This document shows positions 17,362 to 26,864 of a stretch of DNA of 64,000 nucleotides, in pieces. Source of the stretch: JADJLQ01 sp031417835 (GTDB lineage: Bacteria; Bacteroidota; Bacteroidia; Chitinophagales; Saprospiraceae); NCBI GenBank assembly GCA_031417835.1, contig JANOWJ010000188.1, positions 5,408 to 69,407 on the forward strand, in the 5' to 3' direction. Each line of letters begins with the position of its first letter. Position 1 is the first letter of the stretch. Under the pieces are notes generated by a model. That model had not been told where the DNA came from and searched no databases. It saw nothing but the letters and a program-made list of their open reading frames with translations. A program made the position numbers and the translations under genes.

Positions 17362-19842
17362 CTACGCACTACAAGCTTCACAATCCGGATTATCAATACT
17401 ACAAGCTTGCACTCCTACTGCCATAATCGGCTCTGACATCATAGCATCGACTGTCTCCTTAGGCGCTATCGACGGCAGCCCCATAGGCCGAGAGGCAACT
17501 ACCGGCATATCAAGTGGTGCCAGATCACTCACCGTCATCTTTTGATCGGGCTCTTTGGTCACGTACTTTTTTTGATATTCTTCGCTGAGGGTGAATTTGA
17601 TCGGATCTACAGCTGACTTGCTACGCAAGTAATACATCCCGGTCTTGAGCCCTTTGCTCCAACCATAGAAATGCATGGAAGATAGCTTGGCGAAGTTGGC
17701 GTTTTCTACAAAAAGATTGAGACTCTGGCTCTGGCAGATAAAGGCACCTCGATCTGCAGACATATCGATAAGGACTTTCTGGCTGAGCTCCCAAGCCGTC
17801 TTGTACAACTCCCGTATTGGTGCCGGGATTTGCATGATATGTTGGATAGACCCATTGGATGCAATGATTTGCTCCCGGATCTCTTTAGTCCATAAGCCAA
17901 GGTTGACCAGATCATTGAGCAAGTGTTTATTGACGACCACATACTCTCCTGACAGGGTGCGGCGAGTGTAGATATTAGAAGTATAAGGCTCGAAGCACTC
18001 ATTATTGCCCAGGATCTGGGAGGTAGAGGCTGTTGGCATCGGCGCCAACAATAAACTATTGCGGAGCCCGTGTTTTTTAATTTGTTTTTTAAGATCTGCC
18101 CAGTTCCATCGATCGGAGGGTGTGACATTCCACATGTCATACTGCAAAATGCCTTCGCTGGTCGGTGAGCCTTTGAAGGTCTCGTAGGCCCCATGTATTT
18201 CGGCTTGAGCACATGACTCTAGCAAAGCCCCATAGTAGATGGTCTCAAAGATTTCTTTATTTAAGAGACGAGCTTCAGGGCTGTCAAAACTATAACCCAT
18301 GAGGATAAACGCGTCGGCCAGACCTTGCACGCCGATACCGATCGGGCGATGTCTCATATTGCTATTGCGAGCCTCCGGGATGGGATAATAATTGATATCG
18401 ATGATGCGGTTGAGATTGCGCGTGATCACTCGAGTGATCTCCATCAATTTTTGATGATTAAATTCTTTTTTTGCCGTCACGTATTTCGGCAAAGACAAGG
18501 ACGCAAGATTACATACAGCTACTTCATCTGCGGAGGTATACTCCATGATCTCGGTGCACAGATTGCTGGATCGAATAGTACCTAGATTTTTTTGATTTGA
18601 TTTAAGATTGGCGGCGTCTTTGTATAAGATATAAGGAGTGCCGGTCTCGACCTGAGACTCGAGGATGGCAAACCAAAGGTCTTGTGCTTTGATGGTCTTA
18701 CGGGCCTTGCCGGCATTTTCGAATTGTGTATAGAGTTTTTCAAAATCTTTGCCATAGACATCGTAAAGTCCTGGACATTCGTTGGGGCAGAATAAGGACC
18801 AGGTGCTATCGGCCTTTACACGTTCCATAAATAGATCAGAGATCCACATGGCGAAAAACAAATCGCGGGCACGTACTTCTTCCTTCCCATTATTTTTCTT
18901 TAAGTCAAGGAATTCGAAGATATCAGCATGCCAAGGCTCCAGATAGATGGCAAAAGCACCTTTGCGCTTGCCTCCACCTTGATCCACATATCGTGCGGTG
19001 TCATTAAATACCCGGAGCATAGGTATGATCCCATTGCTCGTGCCACCCGTGCCTTTGATGTAACTGCCCTGAGCGCGGATATTGTGAATGCTCAGGCCGA
19101 CTCCACCGGCAGATTGAGAGATTTTAGCACAGCGAGATAAGGTCTCGAAGATGCCCGAGATGCTGTCATCGGTCATACTCAGCAAAAAGCAGGAAGACAA
19201 CTGGGGCTTAGGCGTACCGGCATTAAACATAGTGGGGGTAGCGTGAATAAACCATTTTTCAGACATCAGTTCATAGGTCTCTATGGCTGATTTGATGTCT
19301 GTACCATGGATACCCACGGCTGCACGCATAAGCATGTGTTGCGGTCGCTCGACCACTTGGCCATCCATCCGCAATAAATACGATCTATCCAGCGTCTTGA
19401 AACCGAAATAATCGAAATTGTAATCGCGATCGAAGATGATAGCAGAATCCAATTCATCAGCATATTGGAGCACGATGTCGTGGGTCTCCTGGCTGATGAG
19501 GCCTGCAGGTTGTTGTGTCTTGGGGTCTATATAGGTGTAGAGATCGTGGATCGTCTCTGAAAATGATTTTTTGGTCTCTTTGTGCAGGTTAGATACTGCG
19601 ATACGCGCAGCTAGTAGGGCATAATCAGGGTGAACAGTAGCTAGAGAGGCTGCTGTCTCGGCAGCGAGGACATCTAGATCGGTGGTTTTTACACCATCGT
19701 AAAGACCGATGATGACGCGTTTGGCGATTTCGATAGGCTCTACGTAGGTGGCATTAAGACCGTAACACAGCTTTTTTATTCTTGCTGTGATTTTATCAAA
19801 CGACACCTCCTCCTGCTTACCGCTGCGTTTTAAGACCTTCAT
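17362..19842 (-). CDS. nrdA: Class I ribonucleoside-diphosphate reductase, alpha subunit
   Basis: This 826-residue protein has an N-terminal ATP-cone (MKVLKRSGKQEEVSFDKITARIKKLCYGL to about residue 95) for allosteric activity control. The ten-stranded barrel follows, with the substrate-site cysteine in LSSCFLLSMTDDSISGIF and the catalytic Asn-Cys-Glu group in NLCTEI. The second half of the redox pair and the radical-transfer tyrosines lie further on. The C-terminus CSIDNPDCEACSA carries the CxxC that re-reduces the active site. It makes dNDPs from NDPs with NrdB. It lies 105 bases downstream of nrdB on the same strand. Confidence 0.96.
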   Translation of the reverse strand: MKVLKRSGKQEEVSFDKITARIKKLCYGLNATYVEPIEIAKRVIIGLYDGVKTTDLDVLAAETAASLATVHPDYALLAARIAVSNLHKETKKSFSETIHDLYTYIDPKTQQPAGLISQETHDIVLQYADELDSAIIFDRDYNFDYFGFKTLDRSYLLRMDGQVVERPQHMLMRAAVGIHGTDIKSAIETYELMSEKWFIHATPTMFNAGTPKPQLSSCFLLSMTDDSISGIFETLSRCAKISQSAGGVGLSIHNIRAQGSYIKGTGGTSNGIIPMLRVFNDTARYVDQGGGKRKGAFAIYLEPWHADIFEFLDLKKNNGKEEVRARDLFFAMWISDLFMERVKADSTWSLFCPNECPGLYDVYGKDFEKLYTQFENAGKARKTIKAQDLWFAILESQVETGTPYILYKDAANLKSNQKNLGTIRSSNLCTEIMEYTSADEVAVCNLASLSLPKYVTAKKEFNHQKLMEITRVITRNLNRIIDINYYPIPEARNSNMRHRPIGIGVQGLADAFILMGYSFDSPEARLLNKEIFETIYYGALLESCAQAEIHGAYETFKGSPTSEGILQYDMWNVTPSDRWNWADLKKQIKKHGLRNSLLLAPMPTASTSQILGNNECFEPYTSNIYTRRTLSGEYVVVNKHLLNDLVNLGLWTKEIREQIIASNGSIQHIMQIPAPIRELYKTAWELSQKVLIDMSADRGAFICQSQSLNLFVENANFAKLSSMHFYGWSKGLKTGMYYLRSKSAVDPIKFTLSEEYQKKYVTKEPDQKMTVSDLAPLDMPVVASRPMGLPSIAPKETVDAMMSEPIMAVGVQACSIDNPDCEACSA

Positions 19843-19947
19843 AGTAGTAGTTTTCTTTATATTTTGGACAATATTGCTTTCTTATTTTTTCAAAAATTTT
19901 GTAGTGATCAAAATCTTAGTCTTCTATCTGTAGTTTGTAGTTTTAAT

Positions 19948-20925
19948 TTAAAATTCAGCATTGATGCTGAATACCTGCGTATCCCGGGTCGTACCTATCC
20001 CGGATTTTTTATACTCCCCTACTCTTTTCTCAAAGAAATTGGTCTTTCCAGTCAATGAAATCATCTCCATAAAAGGAAATGGATTTTCGACATGATAGAT
20101 CTTGACATTGCCTAATGCGATCAATAACCGATCGGCCACAAATTCAATGTATTGACACATCAATTCGGCATTCATACCTATCAGACGCACTGGCAGGGCA
20201 TCTGTGACAAACTCTTTTTCTATCGTCACTGCATCTCTGATGATGGCTTCGATCTGCTCATTGGGGAGCTTGTTTTGCAAGTGTTTATTGTATAGCAGAC
20301 AGGCAAAATCACAATGCTGGCCTTCATCTCTGGAGATCAATTCGTTTGAAAAAGTCAGCCCTGGCATTAGGCCTCGTTTTTTTAGCCAAAATATAGAACA
20401 AAAGGAGCCACTAAAAAAGATACCCTCTACTGCTGCAAACGCCACTAATTGCTCATGGAAAGACCCATTGTCTATCCAGCGAAGTGCCCAATCGGCTTTT
20501 TTACGCACACAAGGCATGTGGTCTATAGCGTGAAAGAGGTAATCTTTCTCTACAGGGTCTTTAATAAAGGTATCGATCAACATCGAATATGTCTCGCTAT
20601 GGATGTTTTCGATCATAATCTGGTAGCCATAGAAAAATTTGGCTTCAGGGTATTGTACACTGCGGAGCATGTTTTCAGCGAGGTTTTCGTTGACGATACC
20701 ATCACTGGCAGCAAAAAAAGCCAACACGTGTTTAATAAAATGCCGTTCATCATCATTGAGCTTGTCAGTCCAATCGGTAATGTCCTGATGGAGATCGATC
20801 TCTTCAGTCACCCAAAAGCCCGCTACAGCGTCTTTATAAAACTTCCAGATATCATTATGCTGTAAAGGGAAGATTACAAAGCGGTTTGGGTTTTCTACCA
20901 TAAGTGGTTCGACACGTTGCTCCAT
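19948..20925 (-). CDS. nrdB: Class I ribonucleoside-diphosphate reductase, beta subunit
   Basis: This 325-residue protein shows the R2 diiron motifs in order: FWVTEEIDLHQDITDW, YQIMIENIHSETYSMLIDTF (glutamate and histidine ligands plus the radical tyrosine in ETYS), FAAVEGIFFSGSFCSIFWLKKRGLMPGLTFSNELISRDEGQHCDFA. The pattern resembles the eukaryote-like R2 with HSETYS and a normal radical tyrosine, so it is a tyrosyl-radical enzyme. It ends in KSGIGTTRDTQVFSINAEF, the tail that docks on NrdA. It is the upstream gene of the pair; a -7 element is visible about 100 bases upstream. Confidence 0.96.
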   Translation of the reverse strand: MEQRVEPLMVENPNRFVIFPLQHNDIWKFYKDAVAGFWVTEEIDLHQDITDWTDKLNDDERHFIKHVLAFFAASDGIVNENLAENMLRSVQYPEAKFFYGYQIMIENIHSETYSMLIDTFIKDPVEKDYLFHAIDHMPCVRKKADWALRWIDNGSFHEQLVAFAAVEGIFFSGSFCSIFWLKKRGLMPGLTFSNELISRDEGQHCDFACLLYNKHLQNKLPNEQIEAIIRDAVTIEKEFVTDALPVRLIGMNAELMCQYIEFVADRLLIALGNVKIYHVENPFPFMEMISLTGKTNFFEKRVGEYKKSGIGTTRDTQVFSINAEF

Positions 20926-21026
20926 ACTGTTGATGTCAGTTTATTAAAAATCGTGATAAATGATTGGTTTCTATGAAAGGCGGATGGACGCTTCGGGGAT
21001 GATGTCGATGTGTCTCAACTGCGGAT

Positions 21027-21034
21027 CAAAAATA
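21027..21034 (-). promoter_or_regulatory. Candidate -7 promoter element for nrdBA
   Basis: On the minus strand this reads TATTTTTG, a full TAnnTTTG match, about 100 bases before nrdB. No -33 TTTG is at the right distance, so confidence is low. The rest of the 434-base gap (20926-21359) holds the palindrome at 21216-21240 and no gene. Confidence 0.3.
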
Positions 21035-21215
21035 AGTGACTTATGTTGTTAATCATAACTTAATATAGGATTTTTTTATATAAGTTATTTTTATATTTTT
21101 TGTTCGATTCGGCTAGGTTCTTGATTATTTTTTGTATGACCTTCTTTAAGACACATTAAAAAAATTCATCAAGTATGACGCTAAATAAATGAAACCTTTC
21201 TTTAATATGTTTTAA

Positions 21216-21240
21216 ACTTACCAACAGCCTGTTGGTAAGT
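21216..21240. repeat. Perfect 25-base palindrome between corA and nrdB
   Basis: ACTTACCAACAG at 21216-21227 and CTGTTGGTAAGT at 21229-21240 are exact reverse complements with one base between. No T tract follows on either strand, so a terminator is unlikely. The size and symmetry suit the operator of a dimeric repressor (TetR-type operators look like this), or a hairpin in a leader transcript. It lies 290 bases upstream of nrdB and beyond the stop of corA. Confidence 0.6.
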
Positions 21241-21359
21241 AACGCAATATATTGATAGTCAATATAATAATTAAAAAATAATTGTTGACAACTATCTAAA
21301 AATTGAATAAAAATTGACTCACAATCAAAAAAGTGCGACTGGAAAAACCACAAAATGGG

Positions 21360-22310
21360 CTAAAACATTTGTTTCCTTCTGAAAAACCAAATCAGAAAAA
21401 CGATCAACAAACCCGAAACAAACAAAATATAGAAAAAAGCCATCGGTTTATTAGCCAAAGGAAGGCTTACATTCATACCAAAAAAGCTTGCTACCAGAGT
21501 TGGTACCATCAATATAATGGTCACTACAGTCAACCTTTGGATGAACTTATTGAGGTTATTGGACACGATACTTGCATAAGCCTCCATAGTACCGGACAGA
21601 ATATTGGTATGGCGATTGGCCATATCCAATGCCTGATTGTTATCGATCAAAATATCTTCAAAAAGGTCGGCTTTATCTTCATCTTGAGAAATCTGCAAAA
21701 AGTCAGTGCGTTTCATTTTAAGTTTGACCAGGTCATTTGCGCTGAGTGAGTTCACAAAATAAACCAAACTCTTTTCTATACGCAAGAGTTGTTTTAATTC
21801 GGCGTTTCGGCTCGAGTCATAGAGTTCTTGTTCGATCAGATTGCGTTTGAGATTGAGTCTTTTGAGACTATCCAGGTAGGACCACACATTTTGATCCAGA
21901 ATGTGGAGGACAAAGGAACGGATGTCAGCAGGATCTGCATTTTTAACTTTGCCATCGATAAATTTCTTCAAGATGGTATTTTCATGAGAAGATATGGTGA
22001 TGATCATGTCAGGAGTGATCAACAGACCAATAGGTACCGTAATATAGATAGGTTGATTTTCTTCTTCCTCGGGATTGAGTATGGGCGTCTGTATAAGGAT
22101 AAACTTGAGATTTTCGTCCCATCGTTCATAGCGTGAGCGTTCATCGGGATCTAGTGAATCGGTAAGATAATCTATTGGAATTTCCTTGGATGCGCCAAAA
22201 GACTCGAGCTCAGATTGCTCAAATGGCGGATGAATGTTGATCCAGCAGCCGCTCTGGGCTTGCTGCAATTGCCTTAAGTGGCCATCTACTCTTGCATAAA
22301 ACTGGATCAT
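21360..22310 (-). CDS. corA: CorA-family Mg2+/Co2+ transporter
   Basis: This 316-residue protein has a long N-terminal cytoplasmic domain and two C-terminal membrane helices. The first helix ends in the family signature GMN (VTIILMVPTLVASFFGMNVSLP). The second is MAFFYILFVSGLLIVFLIWFF. The last residues RRKQMF are the usual basic tail. CorA forms a pentameric divalent-cation channel. The gene is monocistronic with a TAnnTTTG element upstream (22357-22364). Confidence 0.93.
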   Translation of the reverse strand: MIQFYARVDGHLRQLQQAQSGCWINIHPPFEQSELESFGASKEIPIDYLTDSLDPDERSRYERWDENLKFILIQTPILNPEEEENQPIYITVPIGLLITPDMIITISSHENTILKKFIDGKVKNADPADIRSFVLHILDQNVWSYLDSLKRLNLKRNLIEQELYDSSRNAELKQLLRIEKSLVYFVNSLSANDLVKLKMKRTDFLQISQDEDKADLFEDILIDNNQALDMANRHTNILSGTMEAYASIVSNNLNKFIQRLTVVTIILMVPTLVASFFGMNVSLPLANKPMAFFYILFVSGLLIVFLIWFFRRKQMF

Positions 22311-22636
22311 AACTACTGCCCGAACCGTCCATTAAAATAATAATTGTTTATCGACGCAAAAATAGTCAATTAATTTAACCCTTGGTAATTGATTAGAAAT
22401 CAAATGCCACGTTCAACCAGTGATACATACCGTTTGATTGCGATCAAGTTAACCAATACGACACGACTAAGACCATTTGCGATGATGACTTGGCAGGAAT
22501 AATCTATAGACTTGGACAAATTAATACTCCTAAGCCCCTAAAACCCCCATTTGGTAGATAGACTATACTCTTTATTCGAAAATAGAGTTATAATCTGAGG
22601 CTAATGCCTAATTTTGTTAAAAAGTAACCCACCAAT
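22311..22636. other. Divergent promoter region of corA and sppA
   Basis: A 326-base gap without a gene. It contains a minus-strand -7 element TATTTTTG at 22357-22364 for corA and a plus-strand TAATTTTG at 22609-22616 for sppA. Nothing else is recognised. Confidence 0.45.
22609..22616 (+). promoter_or_regulatory. Candidate -7 promoter element of sppA
   Basis: TAATTTTG matches TAnnTTTG and lies 20 bases before the sppA ATG, which leaves a short leader. No clear -33 box accompanies it. Confidence 0.4.
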
Positions 22637-24415
22637 ATGAATTTTTTTAAAATATTTCTCGGCTCATGCCTAGGTAGCATCGTAGGATTAGGTCTATTGA
22701 TGATCATCGGATTTGCGATACTGGCTGGTGTAGCAAATATGTCTGCCAATGATGAAAAGCGGCCATTGGATAAAACCAGTTTTCTGGAAATCCGATCAGA
22801 TAAAATCTATCCCGATAAAACGGATAATATTGAAAGCTCCTCTTTTTCATTTAAGCCTACAAAACAAATAGGGCTTCATGATCTTGTAGCATCAATAAAC
22901 CATGCTAAAAATGACCCAAAGATCAAAGGCATCTTATACCGATCGATGTATTCCAATCTCGGTGCAGCGAGCTCACAAGTCTTGCACCAAGCGTTGCTCG
23001 ACTTTAAAAAATCCGGCAAGGTGATTTATGCGTATGCAGATGTGTATAGCGAAGGAGCATACTACATTGCATCGGTCGCAGATAAAGTCATATTAAATCC
23101 CAATGGCTCAATAGATTTTAGAGGATTTGGGGCTATGATCCCATTCTTTAAAGAAGTGCTCGACAAGGTTGGAATCAAATTTGACATTTATTATGCAGGT
23201 CAATTTAAAAGCGCAACAGAGCCTTTCAGACTGGATAAAATGAGTGATCAAAACCGGACTCAGACCAGAGAATACCTGGAGGATCTGTACAACATACATC
23301 TGGAAGAGATAGCGCTAGCCAGAAAGGTCAGTGTAGCCCAATTGCGAAAGATCACCAATGAATACCTCATCAAATCAGCAGAGGATGCAGTACAATACAA
23401 TCTGGTCGACAGCCTCGGCTATGTGGATGATTTACATCGTATGCTCCATGGTCAACTCGGCACCAAACCAAGTGAGAAATTAAATATCGTGTCTATACAT
23501 CGATATTTTGAGAGTCCGGGCATCAAACCCATCGTAACCGGGACGACAGATAAAATAGCTGTGGTCTATGCCGAAGGCGATATCGTAGATGGTGAAGGAT
23601 CATATGGTCAAGTAGGTTCTACCAAATATACCCGGCTGCTGCGAAAAATACGATTTGATGAAAAAATCAAGGCCGTCGTATTACGTGTAAATAGTCCCGG
23701 TGGTAGCGCGCTAGCATCAGATAACATTTTGCACGAAATAGACCTTATTAAAAAAGCCGGCAAACCCGTAGTGGTATCCATGGGCGACTACGCTGCATCT
23801 GGAGGATATTACATTGCATGTCACGCAGATAGCATTTTTGCACAATCCAACACGATCACAGGCTCTATTGGAGTGTTTTTTATGATACCCAATGTCAGCA
23901 AATTAATGGATGAAAAAATCGGGGTCAATTTTGACACGGTCAATACCGGCCGATATTCTACATCTTTTACACCACTACTGCCCTGGTCTTCAGCTGAAGG
24001 TATCATAGCACAACAGCAGACGGATATGATCTATGATAAATTTTTAAACGTAGTAGCACAAGGTCGCCACAAAACTAAAGCGCAGATACATGAAATTGCA
24101 CAAGGCAGAGTGTGGTCTGGAGATAGAGGTGTAGCTAATGGATTGGTAGATAATATCGGGGAACTAGATGACGCTATAGCATGTGCAGCGCGATTAGCCC
24201 GCGTAGATACTTATAAAACTTCTGAATATCCAATATTGAAAGAGCCAATTCTTAAGATGATCGAGGAGTGGACTAATATGGATGAATCGAAAGAAGAGCA
24301 GATGATGAAAAAGTATTTTAAAAGTTGGTTTCCTGCAGTCTCTTATCTCAAAAATCTGGATCAACAATACTACAAGCCAATGATGCGGCTACCTTTTATG
24401 GCCAAAGTCTATTAA
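22637..24415 (+). CDS. sppA: Signal peptide peptidase SppA (67-kDa type)
   Basis: This 592-residue protein has an N-terminal membrane segment (GSCLGSIVGLGLLMIIGFAILAGV) and two tandem S49 peptidase repeats, the arrangement of the long SppA form. The lysine general base is in YYAGQFKSATEPF (Lys191). The serine nucleophile is in GDYAASGGYYIA (Ser388). The enzyme cleaves signal peptides left in the membrane after secretion. The gene stands alone on the plus strand. Confidence 0.94.
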   Translation: MNFFKIFLGSCLGSIVGLGLLMIIGFAILAGVANMSANDEKRPLDKTSFLEIRSDKIYPDKTDNIESSSFSFKPTKQIGLHDLVASINHAKNDPKIKGILYRSMYSNLGAASSQVLHQALLDFKKSGKVIYAYADVYSEGAYYIASVADKVILNPNGSIDFRGFGAMIPFFKEVLDKVGIKFDIYYAGQFKSATEPFRLDKMSDQNRTQTREYLEDLYNIHLEEIALARKVSVAQLRKITNEYLIKSAEDAVQYNLVDSLGYVDDLHRMLHGQLGTKPSEKLNIVSIHRYFESPGIKPIVTGTTDKIAVVYAEGDIVDGEGSYGQVGSTKYTRLLRKIRFDEKIKAVVLRVNSPGGSALASDNILHEIDLIKKAGKPVVVSMGDYAASGGYYIACHADSIFAQSNTITGSIGVFFMIPNVSKLMDEKIGVNFDTVNTGRYSTSFTPLLPWSSAEGIIAQQQTDMIYDKFLNVVAQGRHKTKAQIHEIAQGRVWSGDRGVANGLVDNIGELDDAIACAARLARVDTYKTSEYPILKEPILKMIEEWTNMDESKEEQMMKKYFKSWFPAVSYLKNLDQQYYKPMMRLPFMAKVY

Positions 24416-24601
24416 AATTATGTTAAGGCACAACCTACTTAGTATACGTTTCGTTTTAGTTATAGAACACACAACAAAAGCATTAGGATATGCTTAAGGA
24501 AACTTTAAGTTTTCTTTTTATTCATAACACGAACAATATCCCAATTCATTTTGTTTTTTTGCTGTCTAATCTATTTAACTAAAACTAATTTATTTTTAAT
24601 T

Positions 24602-25198
24602 ATGAAAATTTTCAACTCTCTTTTCCTAGCTTTTGCACTTTTTACCGTAGCTATGTCTGCTGGTAATGCCCCTAAGCCAGTCGCATTCAAAATAAATCCA
24701 GCTGATAGCAAAATCGAATGGTTTGCTTCAAAGGTGACTGGTAAACACAATGGTAGTGTCAATGTAAAAAGTGGTACATTAGAATTTGATGGCACTAAAC
24801 TGACTGCTGGAAAATTTGAAATGGACATGACTTCTATCGTGGTATCAGATCTAAAAGGCGAATGGGGTACTAAACTTTTAGGCCATTTAAAAAGTGATGA
24901 TTTTTTTAGTGTTGAAAAATTCAATTCCTCTACCTTGACTATAAAAAAAGCAGAATTGATATCTGCAGGCACATACAAGGTAAGCGCAGAACTTACGATC
25001 AAAGGGATCTCAAAAGATATCATGTTTGATGCAGTTGTCAACCAAGAAGCTGGTACTGCTACAGCAGATATTAAATTGGATCGTACAGATTTTGATATCA
25101 AATACAATAGTGGTAAGTTTTTCCCAAATATCGGTGACAAAGCTATTCATGACGAATTTAACCTGAAAGTAAGCTTGGCTTTTGGCAAGGCTATGTAA
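24602..25198 (+). CDS. YceI-family periplasmic lipid-binding-type protein
   Basis: This 198-residue protein begins at the ATG at 24602, giving a clean signal peptide (MKIFNSLFLAFALFTVAMSAGNA). The YceI domain follows: FKINPADSKIEWFASKVTGKHNGSVNVKSGTLEF, later LLGHLKSDDFFSVEKFNSSTLTI and TADIKLDRTDFDIKYNSGKFF. YceI proteins are small lipocalin-like barrels that bind isoprenoids or other lipids in the periplasm. An upstream in-frame start at 24551 would spoil the signal peptide. A strong terminator follows. Confidence 0.93.
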   Translation: MKIFNSLFLAFALFTVAMSAGNAPKPVAFKINPADSKIEWFASKVTGKHNGSVNVKSGTLEFDGTKLTAGKFEMDMTSIVVSDLKGEWGTKLLGHLKSDDFFSVEKFNSSTLTIKKAELISAGTYKVSAELTIKGISKDIMFDAVVNQEAGTATADIKLDRTDFDIKYNSGKFFPNIGDKAIHDEFNLKVSLAFGKAM

Positions 25199-25228
25199 GA
25201 TATTGTTTACTTTTTCATATGACTTTAG

Positions 25229-25258
25229 AAGCCACTTCAAGCGAGAAGTGGCTTTTTT
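25229..25258 (+). terminator. Rho-independent terminator after the YceI gene
   Basis: AGCCACTTC at 25230-25238 and GAAGTGGCT at 25245-25253 pair perfectly around a six-base loop, followed by TTTTTT. It lies 30 bases after the stop codon. Confidence 0.9.
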
Positions 25259-25361
25259 AATTTAACTTCGTATAACAACTTCTAGTACAAAATAGGAGAC
25301 CGATTCAATCACAGACTAAAAAGTAACTGACCAGAAGTTTACCTTCATAAATATCATAACT

Positions 25362-26060
25362 ATGAATGCTCTACAAGACAAAGTAATTTACATCACCGGC
25401 GGTACCAAGGGCATAGGCTTAGGTATAGCTCAATCTGCAATAAAAGCTGGGATGCGAGTTGCTGTGAGTGCGCGACATACAAATGATTTGCATGTCAGTC
25501 AATTTCCTTCCGCTCAGTTTATGCTTATAAAATCAAATGTCAGAAAATCAGAGGATGAAAAAAATGTTATAAAAAAAATACTCCAAACGTGGGGCCAGCT
25601 GGATGTGCTGGTGGCCAATGCAGGTGTGGGCCATTTGGTACCAATCGATCAAATGACCTCTCAACAATGGCATGATACGATAGATACCAACCTGACTGGA
25701 GTATTCAACAGTGTACAAGCTGCTATACCGGCTTTAAAACAAAGCAAAGGTTATATCATCACCATCGCTAGTCTGGCAGGGACTAATTTTTTTGCAAATG
25801 GTAGTGCCTATAATGCCAGTAAATTTGGATTAGTCGGGTTTTCCCAAGCTATCATGATAGACCTGCGGCCATATCATATCAAGGTGACTACGATCATGCC
25901 TGGATCTGTCGCAACCCACTTTAATGATCATGTGCCTGATGAAAAGGATCATTGGAAGATACAACCTGAGGATATCGGTCAACTGGTCATCGATCTTTTG
26001 GAGATGAACCCACGGACACTACCGAGTAAAATCGAAGTGAGACCGGCGCAGACATCTTAA
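25362..26060 (+). CDS. Short-chain dehydrogenase/reductase
   Basis: This 232-residue classical SDR has the cofactor motif TGGTKGIGLG at residues 12-21, the NAG motif in LVANAGVGHLV, and the catalytic Ser...Tyr-x-x-x-Lys in IASLAGTNFFANGSAYNASKFG. An arginine after the first beta-alpha unit (SARHT) suggests NADPH. The substrate cannot be told. It stands alone. Confidence 0.9.
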   Translation: MNALQDKVIYITGGTKGIGLGIAQSAIKAGMRVAVSARHTNDLHVSQFPSAQFMLIKSNVRKSEDEKNVIKKILQTWGQLDVLVANAGVGHLVPIDQMTSQQWHDTIDTNLTGVFNSVQAAIPALKQSKGYIITIASLAGTNFFANGSAYNASKFGLVGFSQAIMIDLRPYHIKVTTIMPGSVATHFNDHVPDEKDHWKIQPEDIGQLVIDLLEMNPRTLPSKIEVRPAQTS

Positions 26061-26221
26061 TATGGACTGCTAAAGTGAAATTGTTTACTTAAAAAATGCG
26101 GAATGCATTTGTAAGTCTTTTCCGAGTAAACAATAGGTATTACGAAAGCAAATCCAATCAGCACAGCTCGCATATCAAGATTGTTATATAAATGAAATGG
26201 TAGGGAGCTTACCTCTCTCAC

Positions 26222-26854
26222 TCATACCCGTAGTTCGGTGAGGTCGTCTATACTTTTCCCGGCAGCCAATAAATCATGGAGCGATCCAGCAACTTGAATA
26301 AAAGGCTCAACTAATTCTTCATTCATGCGCTTAGAAAATTTATAGTAGATTACTTTGGTACCAATGCACTCTATACACCACTCTTGCTCATAATTAAGAA
26401 AACCCAGAAATGCATCAGAAAACAAGGATCGGATCTGCTGCTCATCTGCACCTTTGACTAGATAAAGTTTATTAAACTCAGGGTATGCTGCAAATTCAAT
26501 GTCTTGCATGCCAAACCATTTTCCTATCTGATGAAATATGTGTTGAGGTTTTAGTCTAAACGGAGGTAATGGCTGTTTCAGTGATACCGAATACACATGT
26601 TGAGTATAGGTGCTAGTCGTCTTGCCCGTAGACACAGTGTATGAATATTCAAATATAGATAAAGGCTCTTGATGCGCTGTCCAACCCTGCAGCAAATATT
26701 TTATTTTTTTAGAGCCCCCTTGCGAAAATAAATTGAAGCCTTTATGTGATGCCAGCGCGGCCTTATCTGTATCTTTTTCGGCAAACTCGAGGTTTAATCG
26801 GTCAGCTATAGCCTGATATCCCGGGGTGCGATCTGATAACCAATTCCAAGCCAT
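26222..26854 (-). CDS. Hypothetical protein, last gene of the NDH-2/TauE operon
   Basis: I do not recognise this 210-residue protein with certainty. It has no signal peptide or membrane segment. It opens MAWNWLSDRTPGYQAIADRLNLEFAEKD. A central beta-rich part (LSIFEYSYTVSTGKTTSTYTQHVYSVSLKQPLPPFRLKPQHIF) resembles a loosely defined family of soluble proteins annotated only as hypothetical or DUF3137-like. It starts 10 bases after the TauE gene ends, so it belongs to that operon. Confidence 0.6.
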   Translation of the reverse strand: MAWNWLSDRTPGYQAIADRLNLEFAEKDTDKAALASHKGFNLFSQGGSKKIKYLLQGWTAHQEPLSIFEYSYTVSTGKTTSTYTQHVYSVSLKQPLPPFRLKPQHIFHQIGKWFGMQDIEFAAYPEFNKLYLVKGADEQQIRSLFSDAFLGFLNYEQEWCIECIGTKVIYYKFSKRMNEELVEPFIQVAGSLHDLLAAGKSIDDLTELRV

Positions 26855-26864
26855 AAATCAAATA

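Noticed and set aside
24571..25140. 189-codon frame antisense to the YceI gene
   Set aside because: It is the complement of a well-supported gene and has no features of its own.
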